Origin: an uncultured Clostridia bacterium | Lineage (GTDB): Bacteria > Bacillota > Clostridia > TANB77 > CAG-508 | Assembly (NCBI GenBank): GCA_944390365.1 | Contig: CALXPW010000011.1 | Coordinates: 1 to 38,194 of the forward strand | Reading direction: 5' to 3' | DNA length: 38,194 bases | In this document: positions 8,756 through 16,311 of the stretch, piece by piece | Layout: the number at the start of each line of letters is the position of its first letter | Numbering within the stretch: the first letter of the stretch is position 1 | Translations under genes and position numbers: made by a program | Notes under the pieces: model-generated | Databases searched by the model: none | Told to the model about the DNA's origin: nothing | Seen by the model: only the letters and a program-made list of their open reading frames with translations

Positions 8756-9238
8756 ATGGATGAAGAAAAACTAAATAGCAATAATTCAAATTTTAAAATG
8801 ACAACAGAAGAAGCTATAAGACTAATTGACATAATAAAAGAAAGAATTTCTGAAGAAACATTAGAATTCCCTAGTATAGGAACTAAATTAGAATTTGATG
8901 TATTTGCTAGAAGAGAAGATACAAAATTTATTGTAAGTATAAGAAGAGGAAAAATAGATAAAAAGAAATGTACATATCAAGGAAGAACATATTTCAATAA
9001 TATTCCTTTACTAAGATTAGATATTACTAATTCTTTTCATATAAATTCAGATGGAACAAAAATTGAAGGAAATCATTTACATATATATAATGAAATAACA
9101 GAAATGCGAGATGCAGTTCCATTTAATATAAAAAATGCAGATTTATATGAGTGTTGTTTAGAATTTTTTAAAAAGTTCAATATTATACAAGATAATGTTG
9201 GCATATTATATCAAATGAGTGTAGAGGAGGAAATATAA
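8756..9238 (+). CDS. DUF6978-like protein
   Basis: About 160 residues, starting at the ATG at 8756 because TTAGGAG lies 8 nt upstream; an upstream in-frame GTG lacks a site. It opens with a helical segment (TTEEAIRLIDIIKERI) and continues with a compact alpha/beta domain containing FIVSIRRGKIDKKKCTYQGR, LLRLDIT and GNHLHIYNE. From memory this resembles the DUF6978 family, often beside DUF1828 genes; the name needs a profile search. Its stop is directly followed by the ATG of the DUF1828 gene, with GAGGAGG inside its last codons, so the pair is an operon of two interacting or co-regulated products. Confidence 0.6.
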   Translation: MDEEKLNSNNSNFKMTTEEAIRLIDIIKERISEETLEFPSIGTKLEFDVFARREDTKFIVSIRRGKIDKKKCTYQGRTYFNNIPLLRLDITNSFHINSDGTKIEGNHLHIYNEITEMRDAVPFNIKNADLYECCLEFFKKFNIIQDNVGILYQMSVEEEI

Positions 9239-10009
9239 ATGAAAAATTTATTGGATCCAACCATAGTAAAAGAAAAATATATAAAATGGCTTGAACAAGA
9301 AATTTCAGTTAATAAAATTGGAGAATATATAGAAATAACAAGTCCCTTTTTAGATAGATATAACGATTATTTACAAGTTTATGTAAAACTAGAAAAAGAT
9401 GATGAAATTATTTTGACTGATGACGCATATATTATTAATAACTTACAAATGTCCGGAATTGATATAAATAGCAGTAAAAGAAAGCAAGTATTAAAAAGTT
9501 TTTTAAATAAGTATAATGTTAAACTAGAAGACAATGAATTAATAACTAAGTCGGGAATAGAAGATTTTCCTCAAAAAATTCTATTTCTAATGCAAGCTAT
9601 GTTGAATATTGATGATATGTTTATGCTTTCGCAAAACAAAGTAGCTTCTATATTTTTAGAAGATGTAACAGAGTTCCTTGATAGTAGGGATATTTTTTAT
9701 AGTAAAGATGTAAGTTTTGTTGGAAAATCAGGCTTTATTTATTCTTATGAGTATCTTTTACAAAGAACAAAAGAAAAACCAGAAAGATTATGTAAAGTCA
9801 TAAATAATCCTAATAAGCAAAATTTTCAAAATACTATTTTTATGTGGAATGATACAAAAGAAACAAGAGATAATAATAGTCAATTAATCGTATTTTTAAA
9901 TGATGAAAATAAAATTGATGCTACTGTAGTAGAGGGATTTAAAAATTATAATGTAAACACTATTCTATGGTCTGAAAGAGAGAAATATTTGGATTTGTTA
10001 AGTGCTTAA
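9239..10009 (+). CDS. DUF1828/DUF1829 domain protein
   Basis: A 256-residue protein. The N-terminal DUF1828 signature is clear: ITSPFLDRYNDYLQVYV, then ILTDDAYIINNLQMSGIDI and SSKRKQVLKSFLNKYNV. The C-terminal half fits DUF1829 (SKDVSFVGKSGFIYSYEYLL ... VEGFKNYNVNTILWSE). The biochemical function is unknown to me. The gene starts one base after the previous stop, and a terminator follows at 10113. Scattered occurrence of this family in bacteria suggests an accessory role. Confidence 0.82.
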   Translation: MKNLLDPTIVKEKYIKWLEQEISVNKIGEYIEITSPFLDRYNDYLQVYVKLEKDDEIILTDDAYIINNLQMSGIDINSSKRKQVLKSFLNKYNVKLEDNELITKSGIEDFPQKILFLMQAMLNIDDMFMLSQNKVASIFLEDVTEFLDSRDIFYSKDVSFVGKSGFIYSYEYLLQRTKEKPERLCKVINNPNKQNFQNTIFMWNDTKETRDNNSQLIVFLNDENKIDATVVEGFKNYNVNTILWSEREKYLDLLSA

Positions 10010-10112
10010 AGTATTAAATAATCAATATAATTATAGTATAATGAAATGGAAAATTTATTACTTATATTAGAGCAACTATAAAAATGAAAGTATGAAAAAA
10101 CGAATATTTGAA

Positions 10113-10146
10113 AAAAGCTACACTCTGTAACGAGTGTAGCTTTTCT
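10113..10146. terminator. Bidirectional terminator between the DUF1828 gene and rpsI
   Basis: A 13-bp stem AAAAGCTACACTC / GAGTGTAGCTTTT with a 6-nt loop, A-rich on the left and T-rich on the right, between two convergent genes. Confidence 0.88.
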
Positions 10147-10183
10147 GTATAATTTTCGGCAACCAATCAAAATTGTCTTGTAA

Positions 10184-10591
10184 TTATCTCTTACTAAATT
10201 GTGGAGATTTTCTAGCCTTTTTAAGACCGTATTTCTTTCTTTCTTTCATACGTGGATCTCTTGTTAAGAATCCAGCAGATTTTAATACAGGTCTGTATTC
10301 ACTATTTGCTTCTAATAATGCTCTAGCAATACCTAAACGAATTGCTCCAGCTTGGCCTGTGAATCCACCACCTTGTACTTTACAAATAACATCATATTTA
10401 TCAACTGTATTTGTAACAGTTAATGGTTGTTTAACTATAACCTTTAATGTTTCTTGTCCTAAATATTCATCTATACTAACACCATTTATAGTAATTGTTC
10501 CTTTTCCTTCTACTAGTCTAACTCTTGCAATAGAGCTTTTTCTTCTTCCTGTACCATAAAACATTATTTTTTCTGTTTTTGCTTTAGGCAT
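10184..10591 (-). CDS. rpsI: 30S ribosomal protein S9
   Basis: 135 residues. S9 sits in the small-subunit head, its C-terminal tail reaching the P-site tRNA. The family is plain from [49 protein letters not shown] and the terminal [17 protein letters not shown] ending in the conserved Lys-Arg. An AAGGAGG lies 8-9 nt before the ATG. It is the second gene of rplM-rpsI, a conserved order, with an 18-nt gap. Confidence 0.98.
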   Translation of the reverse strand: MPKAKTEKIMFYGTGRRKSSIARVRLVEGKGTITINGVSIDEYLGQETLKVIVKQPLTVTNTVDKYDVICKVQGGGFTGQAGAIRLGIARALLEANSEYRPVLKSAGFLTRDPRMKERKKYGLKKARKSPQFSKR

Positions 10592-10609
10592 TTTACATAT
10601 CCTCCTTTA

Positions 10610-11044
10610 TTAAAATTTCCAAACTTCAGGTTTTTGAGCAGCATTTTCATGCTCTTCTCCTGCATATACTCTTAATTTTTTAAGCATTTGTCTTCCTAAA
10701 CTATTGTGTGGAAGCATACCTTTTACAGCACGCATCATCATTTGCTCAGGGCTCTTATTTAATAATTCTCTAGCAGTAATTTCTTTTAAACCACCAATAT
10801 ATCCAGAATGATTTCTGTATACTTTTTGGTCTAACTTCTTTCCTGTTAAAACTACTTTGCTACAATTTAATATTATAACATTATCTCCAGTATCTAAGTT
10901 TGGAGTATAAGTTGGTTTATGTTTTCCTCTTAACAATTTAGCAGCTTCTGTAGCAACTCTTCCTAGAGGTTTTTCAGCTGCATCAATTATGTACCATTTT
11001 CTTTCAATTTCACTTTTTTTAACACTGTATGTTGTATTATTCAT
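10610..11044 (-). CDS. rplM: 50S ribosomal protein L13
   Basis: About 144 residues from the ATG at 11044; the longer frame from 11068 would place the GGAGG ribosome site inside the coding sequence and exceed the usual L13 length. Family hallmarks: [72 protein letters not shown], and [20 protein letters not shown]13 is an early-assembly large-subunit protein. First gene of the rplM-rpsI operon, behind a structured leader. Confidence 0.97.
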   Translation of the reverse strand: MNNTTYSVKKSEIERKWYIIDAAEKPLGRVATEAAKLLRGKHKPTYTPNLDTGDNVIILNCSKVVLTGKKLDQKVYRNHSGYIGGLKEITARELLNKSPEQMMMRAVKGMLPHNSLGRQMLKKLRVYAGEEHENAAQKPEVWKF

Positions 11045-11147
11045 GGTAATATATATCCTCCATTTCATAAATAAATTTATATATATGAAGCCATAGTAAA
11101 AAGCTACCGGGGAGAAGCCTCTTTTCTGGTCATATTCAATTTAATGC
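11045..11147 (-). ncRNA. Probable L13 leader (5' UTR of rplM-rpsI)
   Basis: On the minus strand the leader reads AAAGAGGCTTCTCCCCGGTA then GCTTTTTACTATGGCTTCA, containing AGAGGCTTCTCC hairpin-forming bases and a purine-rich end before GGAGG. Firmicutes carry a conserved L13-binding autoregulatory leader here; I match it by position and general look, not by a covariance model. Confidence 0.55.
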
Positions 11148-11153
11148 TATAAT

Positions 11154-11182
11154 ATTTTATAACAAAATTACATAAATGTCAA
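11154..11182 (-). promoter_or_regulatory. SigA promoter of rplM-rpsI
   Basis: On the minus strand TTGACA (11182-11177), 17 bp, TAAAAT (11159-11154). A consensus -35 and ideal spacing. Confidence 0.82.
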
Positions 11183-11201
11183 GAATATTTTACCATTTTG
11201 C

Positions 11202-11230
11202 TTGACAAATACCAAAAAATGTAGTAAGAT
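11202..11230 (+). promoter_or_regulatory. SigA promoter of infC-rpmI-rplT
   Basis: TTGACA at 11202-11207, 17 bp, TAAGAT at 11225-11230. It is divergent from and only about 20 bp away from the rplM promoter, so the two ribosomal operons may influence each other. Confidence 0.82.
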
Positions 11231-11236
11231 AATAAA

Positions 11237-11454
11237 GTCAAATAAAGAAGAAGCAATCCACTTCTCACCTTAACGAACAGGAAAAGGTAGAAAAATAGTA
11301 ATAAAAGTAATCTAGTTATTCACTAAGCAAATGTGTAAAATGTGGATAACAAAGCAAAAAAACGAAGATTACTGTAAATAATGTGGGTTGGTTTGTCTTT
11401 ACAAATCAATTTTTTTTGTGCAATTTAGCACGTAAGTTTTTGGAGGTGTTTTAT
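11237..11454 (+). ncRNA. infC-rpmI-rplT leader with attenuator
   Basis: A leader of about 215 nt runs from the promoter to infC. It contains GCAATCCACTTCTCACCTTA, a sequence typical of infC leaders in Clostridia, then a long AT-rich stretch and a terminator hairpin at 11388-11417 just before the ribosome site. In low-GC Firmicutes this operon is controlled by L20 binding to such a leader. The leader is seen; the L20 mechanism is inferred from the family. Confidence 0.6.
11388..11417 (+). terminator. Attenuator-like terminator inside the infC leader
   Basis: An 8-bp stem TTGGTTTG / CAAATCAA (one G-U pair), 6-nt loop, followed directly by eight T's. It lies about 25 nt before the infC ribosome site, so read-through would decide expression of the operon. 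Confidence 0.75.
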
Positions 11455-11964
11455 ATAAAACAAGAATTACCTATAAATGAGCAAATAAGAGCAAGAGAAG
11501 TTCAAGTAATTGATGAACAAGGAACAAAAAAAGGAGTAATGAAGCTTAATGATGCTTTAGACTTAGCTTATGAAAAAAAATTAGACTTAGTATTAGTGGC
11601 ACCAAATGCAGAGCCACCAGTTTGTAAAATAATGAATTATGGAAAATACAAATTTGAACAAACTAAAAGAGAAAAAGAAGCTAAGAAAAAGCAAAAAGTG
11701 TTAGAAGTAAAAGAAATAAGAATAACACCAAATATAGAGCAACACGACTTCGAATTTAAAGTAAAAAATGCAAGAAAATTTATTGAAGATGGCAACAAGG
11801 TAAAAATAACAGTTAGATTTAGAGGAAGAGAGCTAAACTACGTAAAACTTGGAGAAGACAATTTAAATAAATTTATTGATGCATTATCAGATATTGCTAG
11901 TCCAGAAAAGAAAGCAATACTTGAGGGTAAGAATATGTTTATTATATTAGCAAAAAAAGCTTAA
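11455..11964 (+). CDS. infC: Translation initiation factor IF-3, ATA start
   Basis: About 169 residues. IF3 binds the 30S subunit, prevents premature 50S joining and proofreads the start codon. The sequence matches through LPINEQIRAREVQVIDEQG, AYEKKLDLVLVAPNAEPPVC, KIMNYGKYKFEQTKREKEA, KEIRITPNIEQHDFEFKVKN and KVKITVRFRGREL. No ATG, GTG or TTG fits: GGAGG at 11442-11446 is followed 8 nt later by ATA at 11455, and the only nearby GTG overlaps the ribosome site. Upstream in-frame codons (from ATG 11383) run through the attenuator and cannot be coding. Rare start codons in infC are a known self-control device, because IF3 rejects them. First gene of infC-rpmI-rplT. Confidence 0.93.
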   Translation: MKQELPINEQIRAREVQVIDEQGTKKGVMKLNDALDLAYEKKLDLVLVAPNAEPPVCKIMNYGKYKFEQTKREKEAKKKQKVLEVKEIRITPNIEQHDFEFKVKNARKFIEDGNKVKITVRFRGRELNYVKLGEDNLNKFIDALSDIASPEKKAILEGKNMFIILAKKA

Positions 11965-12027
11965 TAATTGTTGATAATATATAAAAATATTATATATATA
12001 AATTAAAATTGCAAGGAGGAGTATTTT

Positions 12028-12231
12028 ATGCCAAAATTAAAAACAAATAAAGCAGCAAAGAAAAGATATTCATATACTGCTACAGGAAAAGTAAAAAGAA
12101 CAAAGTCAAATAGAAGACATCTTTTAGCAAACAAAACATCAAGAGCTAAATCAAGAGGAAAAGTTATGGATGCTTATGCAGATAAAACATGTGAAGCAGG
12201 TATTAAGAGAATGTTACCTTATGGCAACTAA
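12028..12231 (+). CDS. rpmI: 50S ribosomal protein L35
   Basis: 67 residues, mostly Lys/Arg, with the family signature MPKLKTNKAAKKRY, TGKVKRTKSNRRHLL, KRMLPYGN. Preceded by AAGGAGGAG. Standard position between infC and rplT. Confidence 0.98.
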   Translation: MPKLKTNKAAKKRYSYTATGKVKRTKSNRRHLLANKTSRAKSRGKVMDAYADKTCEAGIKRMLPYGN

Positions 12232-12262
12232 AAATTAGAAATTCAAGGAAGGTGAAAATAAA

Positions 12263-12613
12263 ATGGCAAGAGTAAAAACAGCAATAATTACACGTAAAAA
12301 ACATAAAAAAATATTAAAAAGAGCAAAAGGATACTATGGTGCAAAACATTATAGATTTAGAATGGCTAAACAAGCTGTTATGAAATCAGGAATGTATGCA
12401 TACGTTGGTAGAAAAGATAAGAAAAGTAATTTTAGAAAATTATGGATAGCAAGAATAAATGCAGGAGCAAGACAAAATGGATTAACATATAGCACTTTAA
12501 TAGCTGGACTTAAAAAAGCTAATGTTGTAATAAATAGAAAAATGTTAGCAGATCTTGCAATAACAGATCCAAAAGCTTTTACAGAACTAGCTAATGTTGC
12601 AAAAAAAGCATAA
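12263..12613 (+). CDS. rplT: 50S ribosomal protein L20
   Basis: 116 residues. L20 is an early-assembly 23S rRNA-binding protein and the likely repressor of this operon via its leader. Matches: [80 protein letters not shown] precedes the ATG. Confidence 0.98.
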   Translation: MARVKTAIITRKKHKKILKRAKGYYGAKHYRFRMAKQAVMKSGMYAYVGRKDKKSNFRKLWIARINAGARQNGLTYSTLIAGLKKANVVINRKMLADLAITDPKAFTELANVAKKA

Positions 12614-12630
12614 ATAGAAGAATAAAGTTA

Positions 12631-12672
12631 AAAAAGGGACAAAGTTATAAATAACTTAAAGTCTCTTTTTTT
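12631..12672 (+). terminator. Terminator of infC-rpmI-rplT
   Basis: Stem AAAAAGGGAC / GTCTCTTTTT with an inner AAGTTAT / ATAACTT hairpin, ending in seven T's. Confidence 0.85.
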
Positions 12673-12740
12673 GTGCTAGATATTGTAATATTAAAATTCT
12701 AATGATAGAATATTAAAAAATATATTTACGGAGGTAATGT

Positions 12741-13343
12741 ATGAGAATTGGAATTGATATGGATGGAGTATTAACAGATTTAACAAGATTTGTTACTGAT
12801 TATGGTATAAAATTTTGTTATGAAAACCATATAAAATATGAAATACATCCTAAAGAGTATAATGAAGCAAGTGCATTAGGTGTATCAGAGGAAAATGCAA
12901 ACAAATTTTGGAATAGATATTTACCATATTATGCGACAGAATATCCTGCAAGAGAATTTGCAAGTGAGGTAATAAAAAAGCTAAAAGAGCATAATGAAAT
13001 ATATATAGTAACAGCAAGAAATGAAGATGGACTTCCACAAGAACTACACGGAAAAATGAAGGAATTTGTAAATGCTTGGTTAGAGAAAAACGAAATACAG
13101 TATGATGAGATAATCTATACTAAGGGAAGTAAATTACCATTTTGCTTAAACAATAATATAGACATTATGATTGAAGATGCACCAATGAATATAAAAGAAA
13201 TATCAACTAAAATACCAGTTCTTTGTTTTGATAATCCATACAATAAAGAAATAGAAGGAGAGAACATCACAAGAGTGTATAGCTGGTACGATGTGCTAAG
13301 AAGTGTGGACAAAAGGGACACTCCTGTTTGTCCACGAAATTAG
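12741..13343 (+). CDS. HAD-family 5'(3')-nucleotidase-like protein with REP-derived tail
   Basis: A 200-residue HAD-superfamily phosphatase of the 5'(3')-deoxyribonucleotidase / YqfW type. Motif I is at the N-terminus (GIDMDGVLTDLTRF, catalytic Asp pair D6/D8), motif II is IYIVTAR near 91-97, a Lys near KGSKLPF is motif III, and IDIMIEDAP is motif IV. CGGAGGT precedes the ATG. The last 12 residues (VDKRDTPVCPRN) are encoded by REP copy A1 at 13305-13335 and the bases just after it, which also bring the stop codon. So the native C-terminus ends about DVLRS. Substrate unknown. Confidence 0.85.
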   Translation: MRIGIDMDGVLTDLTRFVTDYGIKFCYENHIKYEIHPKEYNEASALGVSEENANKFWNRYLPYYATEYPAREFASEVIKKLKEHNEIYIVTARNEDGLPQELHGKMKEFVNAWLEKNEIQYDEIIYTKGSKLPFCLNNNIDIMIEDAPMNIKEISTKIPVLCFDNPYNKEIEGENITRVYSWYDVLRSVDKRDTPVCPRN

Positions 13344-13410
13344 ACTATCAGTTTTTTCTATTTCTAACATAATAGGAGCGTGGACAAACAGGAGTGTCCC
13401 TTTTGTCCAC
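13305..13410. repeat. REPIN: REP copies A1 and A2, exact inverted pair
   Basis: A1 at 13305-13335 and A2 at 13380-13410 are 31 bp each and exact reverse complements, separated by 44 bp. Each is itself a palindrome: GTGGACAAA arm, 13-nt centre around GGGACACTCCTG, TTTGTCCAC arm. The pair lies between the convergent HAD gene and spoVAE. Confidence 0.93.
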
Positions 13411-13414
13411 ACTT

Positions 13415-13801
13415 TTATTGCTTTTTTATTTTTGGTTTAGCTATTAGAGAAGCAAGGTAACCAAAGAATACTGCAGCTGCAATTCCACCGGCAGAGGCTT
13501 TTACACCACCAATGAAAGCACCTAGAAGTCCAGAATTTTGGGCTTCGGTTATTGCACCTTTTGCTAAGTTTGCACCAAAGCCTAGTAAAGGTACAGTAGC
13601 ACCACATCCTGCAAAGTCTATTACATATTGATATATTCCAATAGCACCTAAAATTACTCCAGTAGTAACAAAAATAACTAATATTCTAGCAGAAGTTAGC
13701 TTAGTTTTATCTATTAGTATTTGTCCAATAATGCATATTAAACCACCAACCACAAAGCATCTTAAAAGTTGCATCCAATCTATACTTTGTAAAAAATCCA
13801 T
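13415..13801 (-). CDS. spoVAE: Stage V sporulation protein AE
   Basis: A 128-residue hydrophobic protein with three to four membrane segments, matching SpoVAE (AEb-type): LLRCFVVGGLICIIGQILID, a Gly-rich GATVPLLGFGANLAKG loop, and SAGGIAAAVFFGYLASLI. SpoVA proteins form the inner-membrane channel that loads and releases calcium dipicolinate in spores. Last gene of dodecin-spoVAC-spoVAD-spoVAE. Confidence 0.92.
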   Translation of the reverse strand: MDFLQSIDWMQLLRCFVVGGLICIIGQILIDKTKLTSARILVIFVTTGVILGAIGIYQYVIDFAGCGATVPLLGFGANLAKGAITEAQNSGLLGAFIGGVKASAGGIAAAVFFGYLASLIAKPKIKKQ

Positions 13802-13824
13802 TTTAAATTTTATCCTTGTACATT

Positions 13825-13860
13825 AAATTTAGGTTTTTATAAAGGTTCTACCTATAAACC
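13825..13860 (-). repeat. spoVA intergenic repeat, copy upstream of spoVAE
   Basis: A 36-nt motif (plus-strand AAATTTAGGTTTTTAT, then GGTTCTACCTATAAACC) nearly repeated at 14980-15014 before spoVAD. On the coding strand it can form TTTATAGGT / ACCTAAA. Confidence 0.65.
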
Positions 13861-13926
13861 TATTATAATTATTGAAGTTAATGTAAATACTTTCAATTAT
13901 TTATAAACTTACATAAATTAAAAACT

Positions 13927-14950
13927 CTAGTTATCTAAATTCTCAATGGCAACTGCGTGTGCTATTCCTGGAATGCTTTCGCCTTGCTGTGAGCTTGTTG
14001 AGTTCATAAGAGCACCAGTAGCAATAAGTAACAATTTGTTAATTTTCTTTTCCTTTAGCATTTGATAAAAATATCCAGAAAATACTGTAGCAATACAGCC
14101 ACAACCACTTCCTCCAGAGTGGGTATCTTGTTTTTCTTTATCAAATATAAGTACACCACAATCATCGTAATTATTTTTAATGTTATATCCTTTAGTTTCG
14201 GCAAGTTCGGTTAATATCTCTTTGCCTACATAGCCTAAATCTCCTGTAATAATTACATCATAATAACTTGGCTTTCTGCCTGTATCTTTTAAATGAGTTA
14301 TTAAAGTGTCTAAAGCAGCAGGTGCCATTGCTGCACCCATATTATTTGCATCTTTAACACCCATATCTACAATTTTACCTGGTGTAATGTAAGTTACTCT
14401 AGGGCATGGCTTACCAAGGTTGTTATTTGATAGTATTGCAGCACCTGAACCTGTTACAGTCCACTGTGCAGATTGTGGCCTTTGGTTTCCAAGCTCTAAC
14501 GGAAACCTAAATTGTTTCTCTGCACTACAAAAGTGGCTAGACGTAGCACAAATTACATTGCTTGCTGCATGTGCATCAACAAATGTACTACCTAAACACA
14601 TACCCTCTGCAAAAGTAGAACAAGCTCCAAATATTCCGAAAAAACGGAATATTAGTTTCTCTTAAACCAAAACTTGAAGAAATACATTGATTTAATAAAT
14701 CACCAGCAAAACAATAGTCTATATCTGTACTAGCTATGCCAGATTTAGCTACTAATGCACTCACATTTTCTTTAATAATTTTACTTTCAGCTTTTTCCCA
14801 AGTTTTTTCTCCCCAGAACTCATCTTCCAAACACTGGTCAAAATACTTTGCAAGAGGACCTTCTGCCTCTTTTGGACCAACTATTGAGGAAGTTTCTAAT
14901 ATATATGGAGCAGAATCTAATTTTATAGTTTGTAATCCAATTTTCGTCAT
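13927..14950 (-). CDS. spoVAD: Stage V sporulation protein AD, needs one +1 frameshift at CGG
   Basis: SpoVAD is the thiolase-fold, dipicolinate-binding subunit of the SpoVA channel. Frame 1 from 14950 carries ILETSSIVGPKEAEGPL, DEFWGEKTWEKAE and LLNQCISSSFGLRETNIPFF, then reads CGG at 14638-14636 and runs out of frame. Skipping the C gives GIFGACSTFAEGMCLGSTF, which joins to SSHFCSAEKQFRFPLELGNQ, RPQSAQWTVTGSGA and on to SIPGIAHAVAIENLDN. The joined product is about 340 residues, the family length. The shift could equally be one extra T in the T6 run just before CGG, a homopolymer error type. It sits between spoVAC and spoVAE in the normal order. Confidence 0.88.
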
Positions 14951-14979
14951 AATTGTTTTTATTGTAATCTCCTTAAATA

Positions 14980-15014
14980 AAATTTAGGTTTTTATGTGGT
15001 TTTACCTATAAACC
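14980..15014 (-). repeat. spoVA intergenic repeat, copy upstream of spoVAD
   Basis: Second copy of the motif at 13825-13860, differing at a few bases, located about 30 nt before the spoVAD ATG. It has an AAGGAG ribosome site downstream. Confidence 0.65.
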
Positions 15015-15053
15015 AATTTCTAAAAAATTAAAGTACGAGTATAAATTTGATAT

Positions 15054-15497
15054 TTATACAAAAAATGTAGCAATAATTCCTACTATTACAGATGCAGAAA
15101 TACCAAATACAAGTACTGGCCCTGCTACAGTAAACATTTTTCCTCCAACACCCATTACATATCCTTCTGATTTATACTCTATAGCAGGAGACACAATAGA
15201 ATTAGCAAATCCAGTTATAGGCACAAGTGAACCAGCGCCAGCAAACTTTCCTATTTTATTAAAAATATTAAGCCCTGTTAAGAATGCTGCAATTCCAATT
15301 AAAATTATAGAAACAATAGTAGACGAACTAGTAGTATCAAGCCCCTTATACTGGCAGAAATCAAATATAATCTGCCCAATTGAGCATATTAGCCCACCTA
15401 CCCAAAAGGCATTAAAACAATTTTTCAAAATAGGGGAATTAGGAGATTTTTGATCTACATAGTCTAAATATTCTTTTTTAGTGTCAATACTTTTCAT
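15054..15497 (-). CDS. spoVAC: Stage V sporulation protein AC
   Basis: 147 residues with four hydrophobic segments; SpoVAC is a mechanosensitive-type membrane component of the dipicolinate channel. Matches: NCFNAFWVGGLICSIGQIIF, AGAGSLVPITGFANSIVSPA, GYVMGVGGKMFTVAGPVLVF. The ATG is preceded by TAGGAGGT and lies 9 nt after the dodecin stop, so the two are co-transcribed. Confidence 0.95.
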   Translation of the reverse strand: MKSIDTKKEYLDYVDQKSPNSPILKNCFNAFWVGGLICSIGQIIFDFCQYKGLDTTSSSTIVSIILIGIAAFLTGLNIFNKIGKFAGAGSLVPITGFANSIVSPAIEYKSEGYVMGVGGKMFTVAGPVLVFGISASVIVGIIATFFV

Positions 15498-15506
15498 ATT
15501 TACCTC

Positions 15507-15719
15507 CTAATCTCTATCTCTATCAATAACAAATGATAAATCTAAATCAACATAATACTGAACTAATTTACGTCCATCAATCTTAGCTCTTTGGTCAACA
15601 ACTCTAACTGATGATAAATAGTCTATTGTTTTAGATGCTTCACTTACTGCTTGTACAACTGCATCTTTCCATGAAACACTAGATGTTCCTGTAATACTTA
15701 TATGCTTTTCAATACCCAA
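15507..15719 (-). CDS. Dodecin-family flavin-binding protein
   Basis: 70 residues. Dodecins assemble into hollow 12-mers that store flavins or CoA. The family pattern is clear: ISITGTSSVSWKDAVVQAVS, EASKTIDYLSSVRVVDQRAK, and a final beta-strand VQYYVDLDLSFVIDR. GGAGGT lies upstream. It heads the spoVA cluster with a 9-nt gap to spoVAC, an unusual partner. Confidence 0.9.
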   Translation of the reverse strand: MGIEKHISITGTSSVSWKDAVVQAVSEASKTIDYLSSVRVVDQRAKIDGRKLVQYYVDLDLSFVIDRDRD

Positions 15720-15803
15720 TTAAAATCAACCTCCAATTTGTATATTTTCAATTATATATTTTCCAATAATTTTCAAAATATACAAAAAATAAATATTTAT
15801 AAG

Positions 15804-15835
15804 CAAAAAAAATGTAGGTTCTTAAACCTACATTT
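15804..15835 (-). terminator. Terminator of rpmB
   Basis: An 11-bp stem AAATGTAGGTT / AACCTACATTT with a 4-nt loop. On the minus strand it ends in a run of T's, downstream of rpmB. Confidence 0.9.
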
Positions 15836-15877
15836 ATTACGCGTAATAAAATATATATAAACATAAATCTCATAGAG

Positions 15878-16075
15878 TTATGCTCTAGTAACTTTTCCAG
15901 AACGTAAACATTTTGTACATACATTTATAGTTTTTGGACATCCATTTACTATAGCTTTAACTCTTCTTAAATTTGTTCTAAAAGTTCTAGAAGTTCTTCT
16001 ACTAACATGAGAACGAGCTATACTTATTTTATTTCCGTGTGCTATTGATCTTTCACAAATTTCACATTTAGCCAT
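15878..16075 (-). CDS. rpmB: 50S ribosomal protein L28, zinc-binding form
   Basis: 65 residues with the L28 sequence SRRTSRTFRTNLRRVKAIVN and both Cys pairs of the zinc-binding (C+) form: CEIC at 4-7 and CTKC near 53-56. AGGAGGTGC precedes the ATG. Own promoter at 16121-16149 and own terminator: a single-gene transcript. Confidence 0.96.
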   Translation of the reverse strand: MAKCEICERSIAHGNKISIARSHVSRRTSRTFRTNLRRVKAIVNGCPKTINVCTKCLRSGKVTRA

Positions 16076-16120
16076 TTTTTTGCACCTCCTATATTGAATA
16101 GATAAAATTGACTATTTATA

Positions 16121-16149
16121 ACTATATCATAAAAATAGAGAAATAGCAA
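16121..16149 (-). promoter_or_regulatory. SigA promoter of rpmB
   Basis: On the minus strand TTGCTA (16149-16144), 17 bp, TATAGT (16126-16121), with TG-A before the -10. Confidence 0.7.
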
Positions 16150-16203
16150 GTGTTTTGAGCAAGTTTTTTTGCTACAGCTGAATTTAGTCCAAAAGAATAC
16201 CAG

Positions 16204-16264
16204 CTTTTTGGTTATGTAGAAAATTTTGTTACTAGTTTTTTGGCTACATAGAAAATTTTGTTAC
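16204..16264. repeat. Short tandem repeat between rpmB and tcdA
   Basis: Two copies of a roughly 30-nt unit (TTTTTGGTTATGTAGAAAAT then TTTGTTAC; second copy GGCTACATAG) at 16204-16232 and 16235-16264, with a decayed third start near 16171-16186 (TTTTTTTGCTACA). It lies in the gene-free stretch 16076-16311. No function assigned. Confidence 0.6.
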
Positions 16265-16311
16265 AATTCATAGCTTTAAATATTCCATACAATGTAATTA
16301 GATAAATAAAA

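Noticed and set aside
10173..10559. Plus-strand open frame opposite rpsI
   Set aside because: Antisense shadow of the conserved S9 gene; no ribosome site.
11383..11454. ATG 11383 as the infC start
   Set aside because: The codons run through the attenuator hairpin and T run, encode nothing typical of IF3, and lack a ribosome site.
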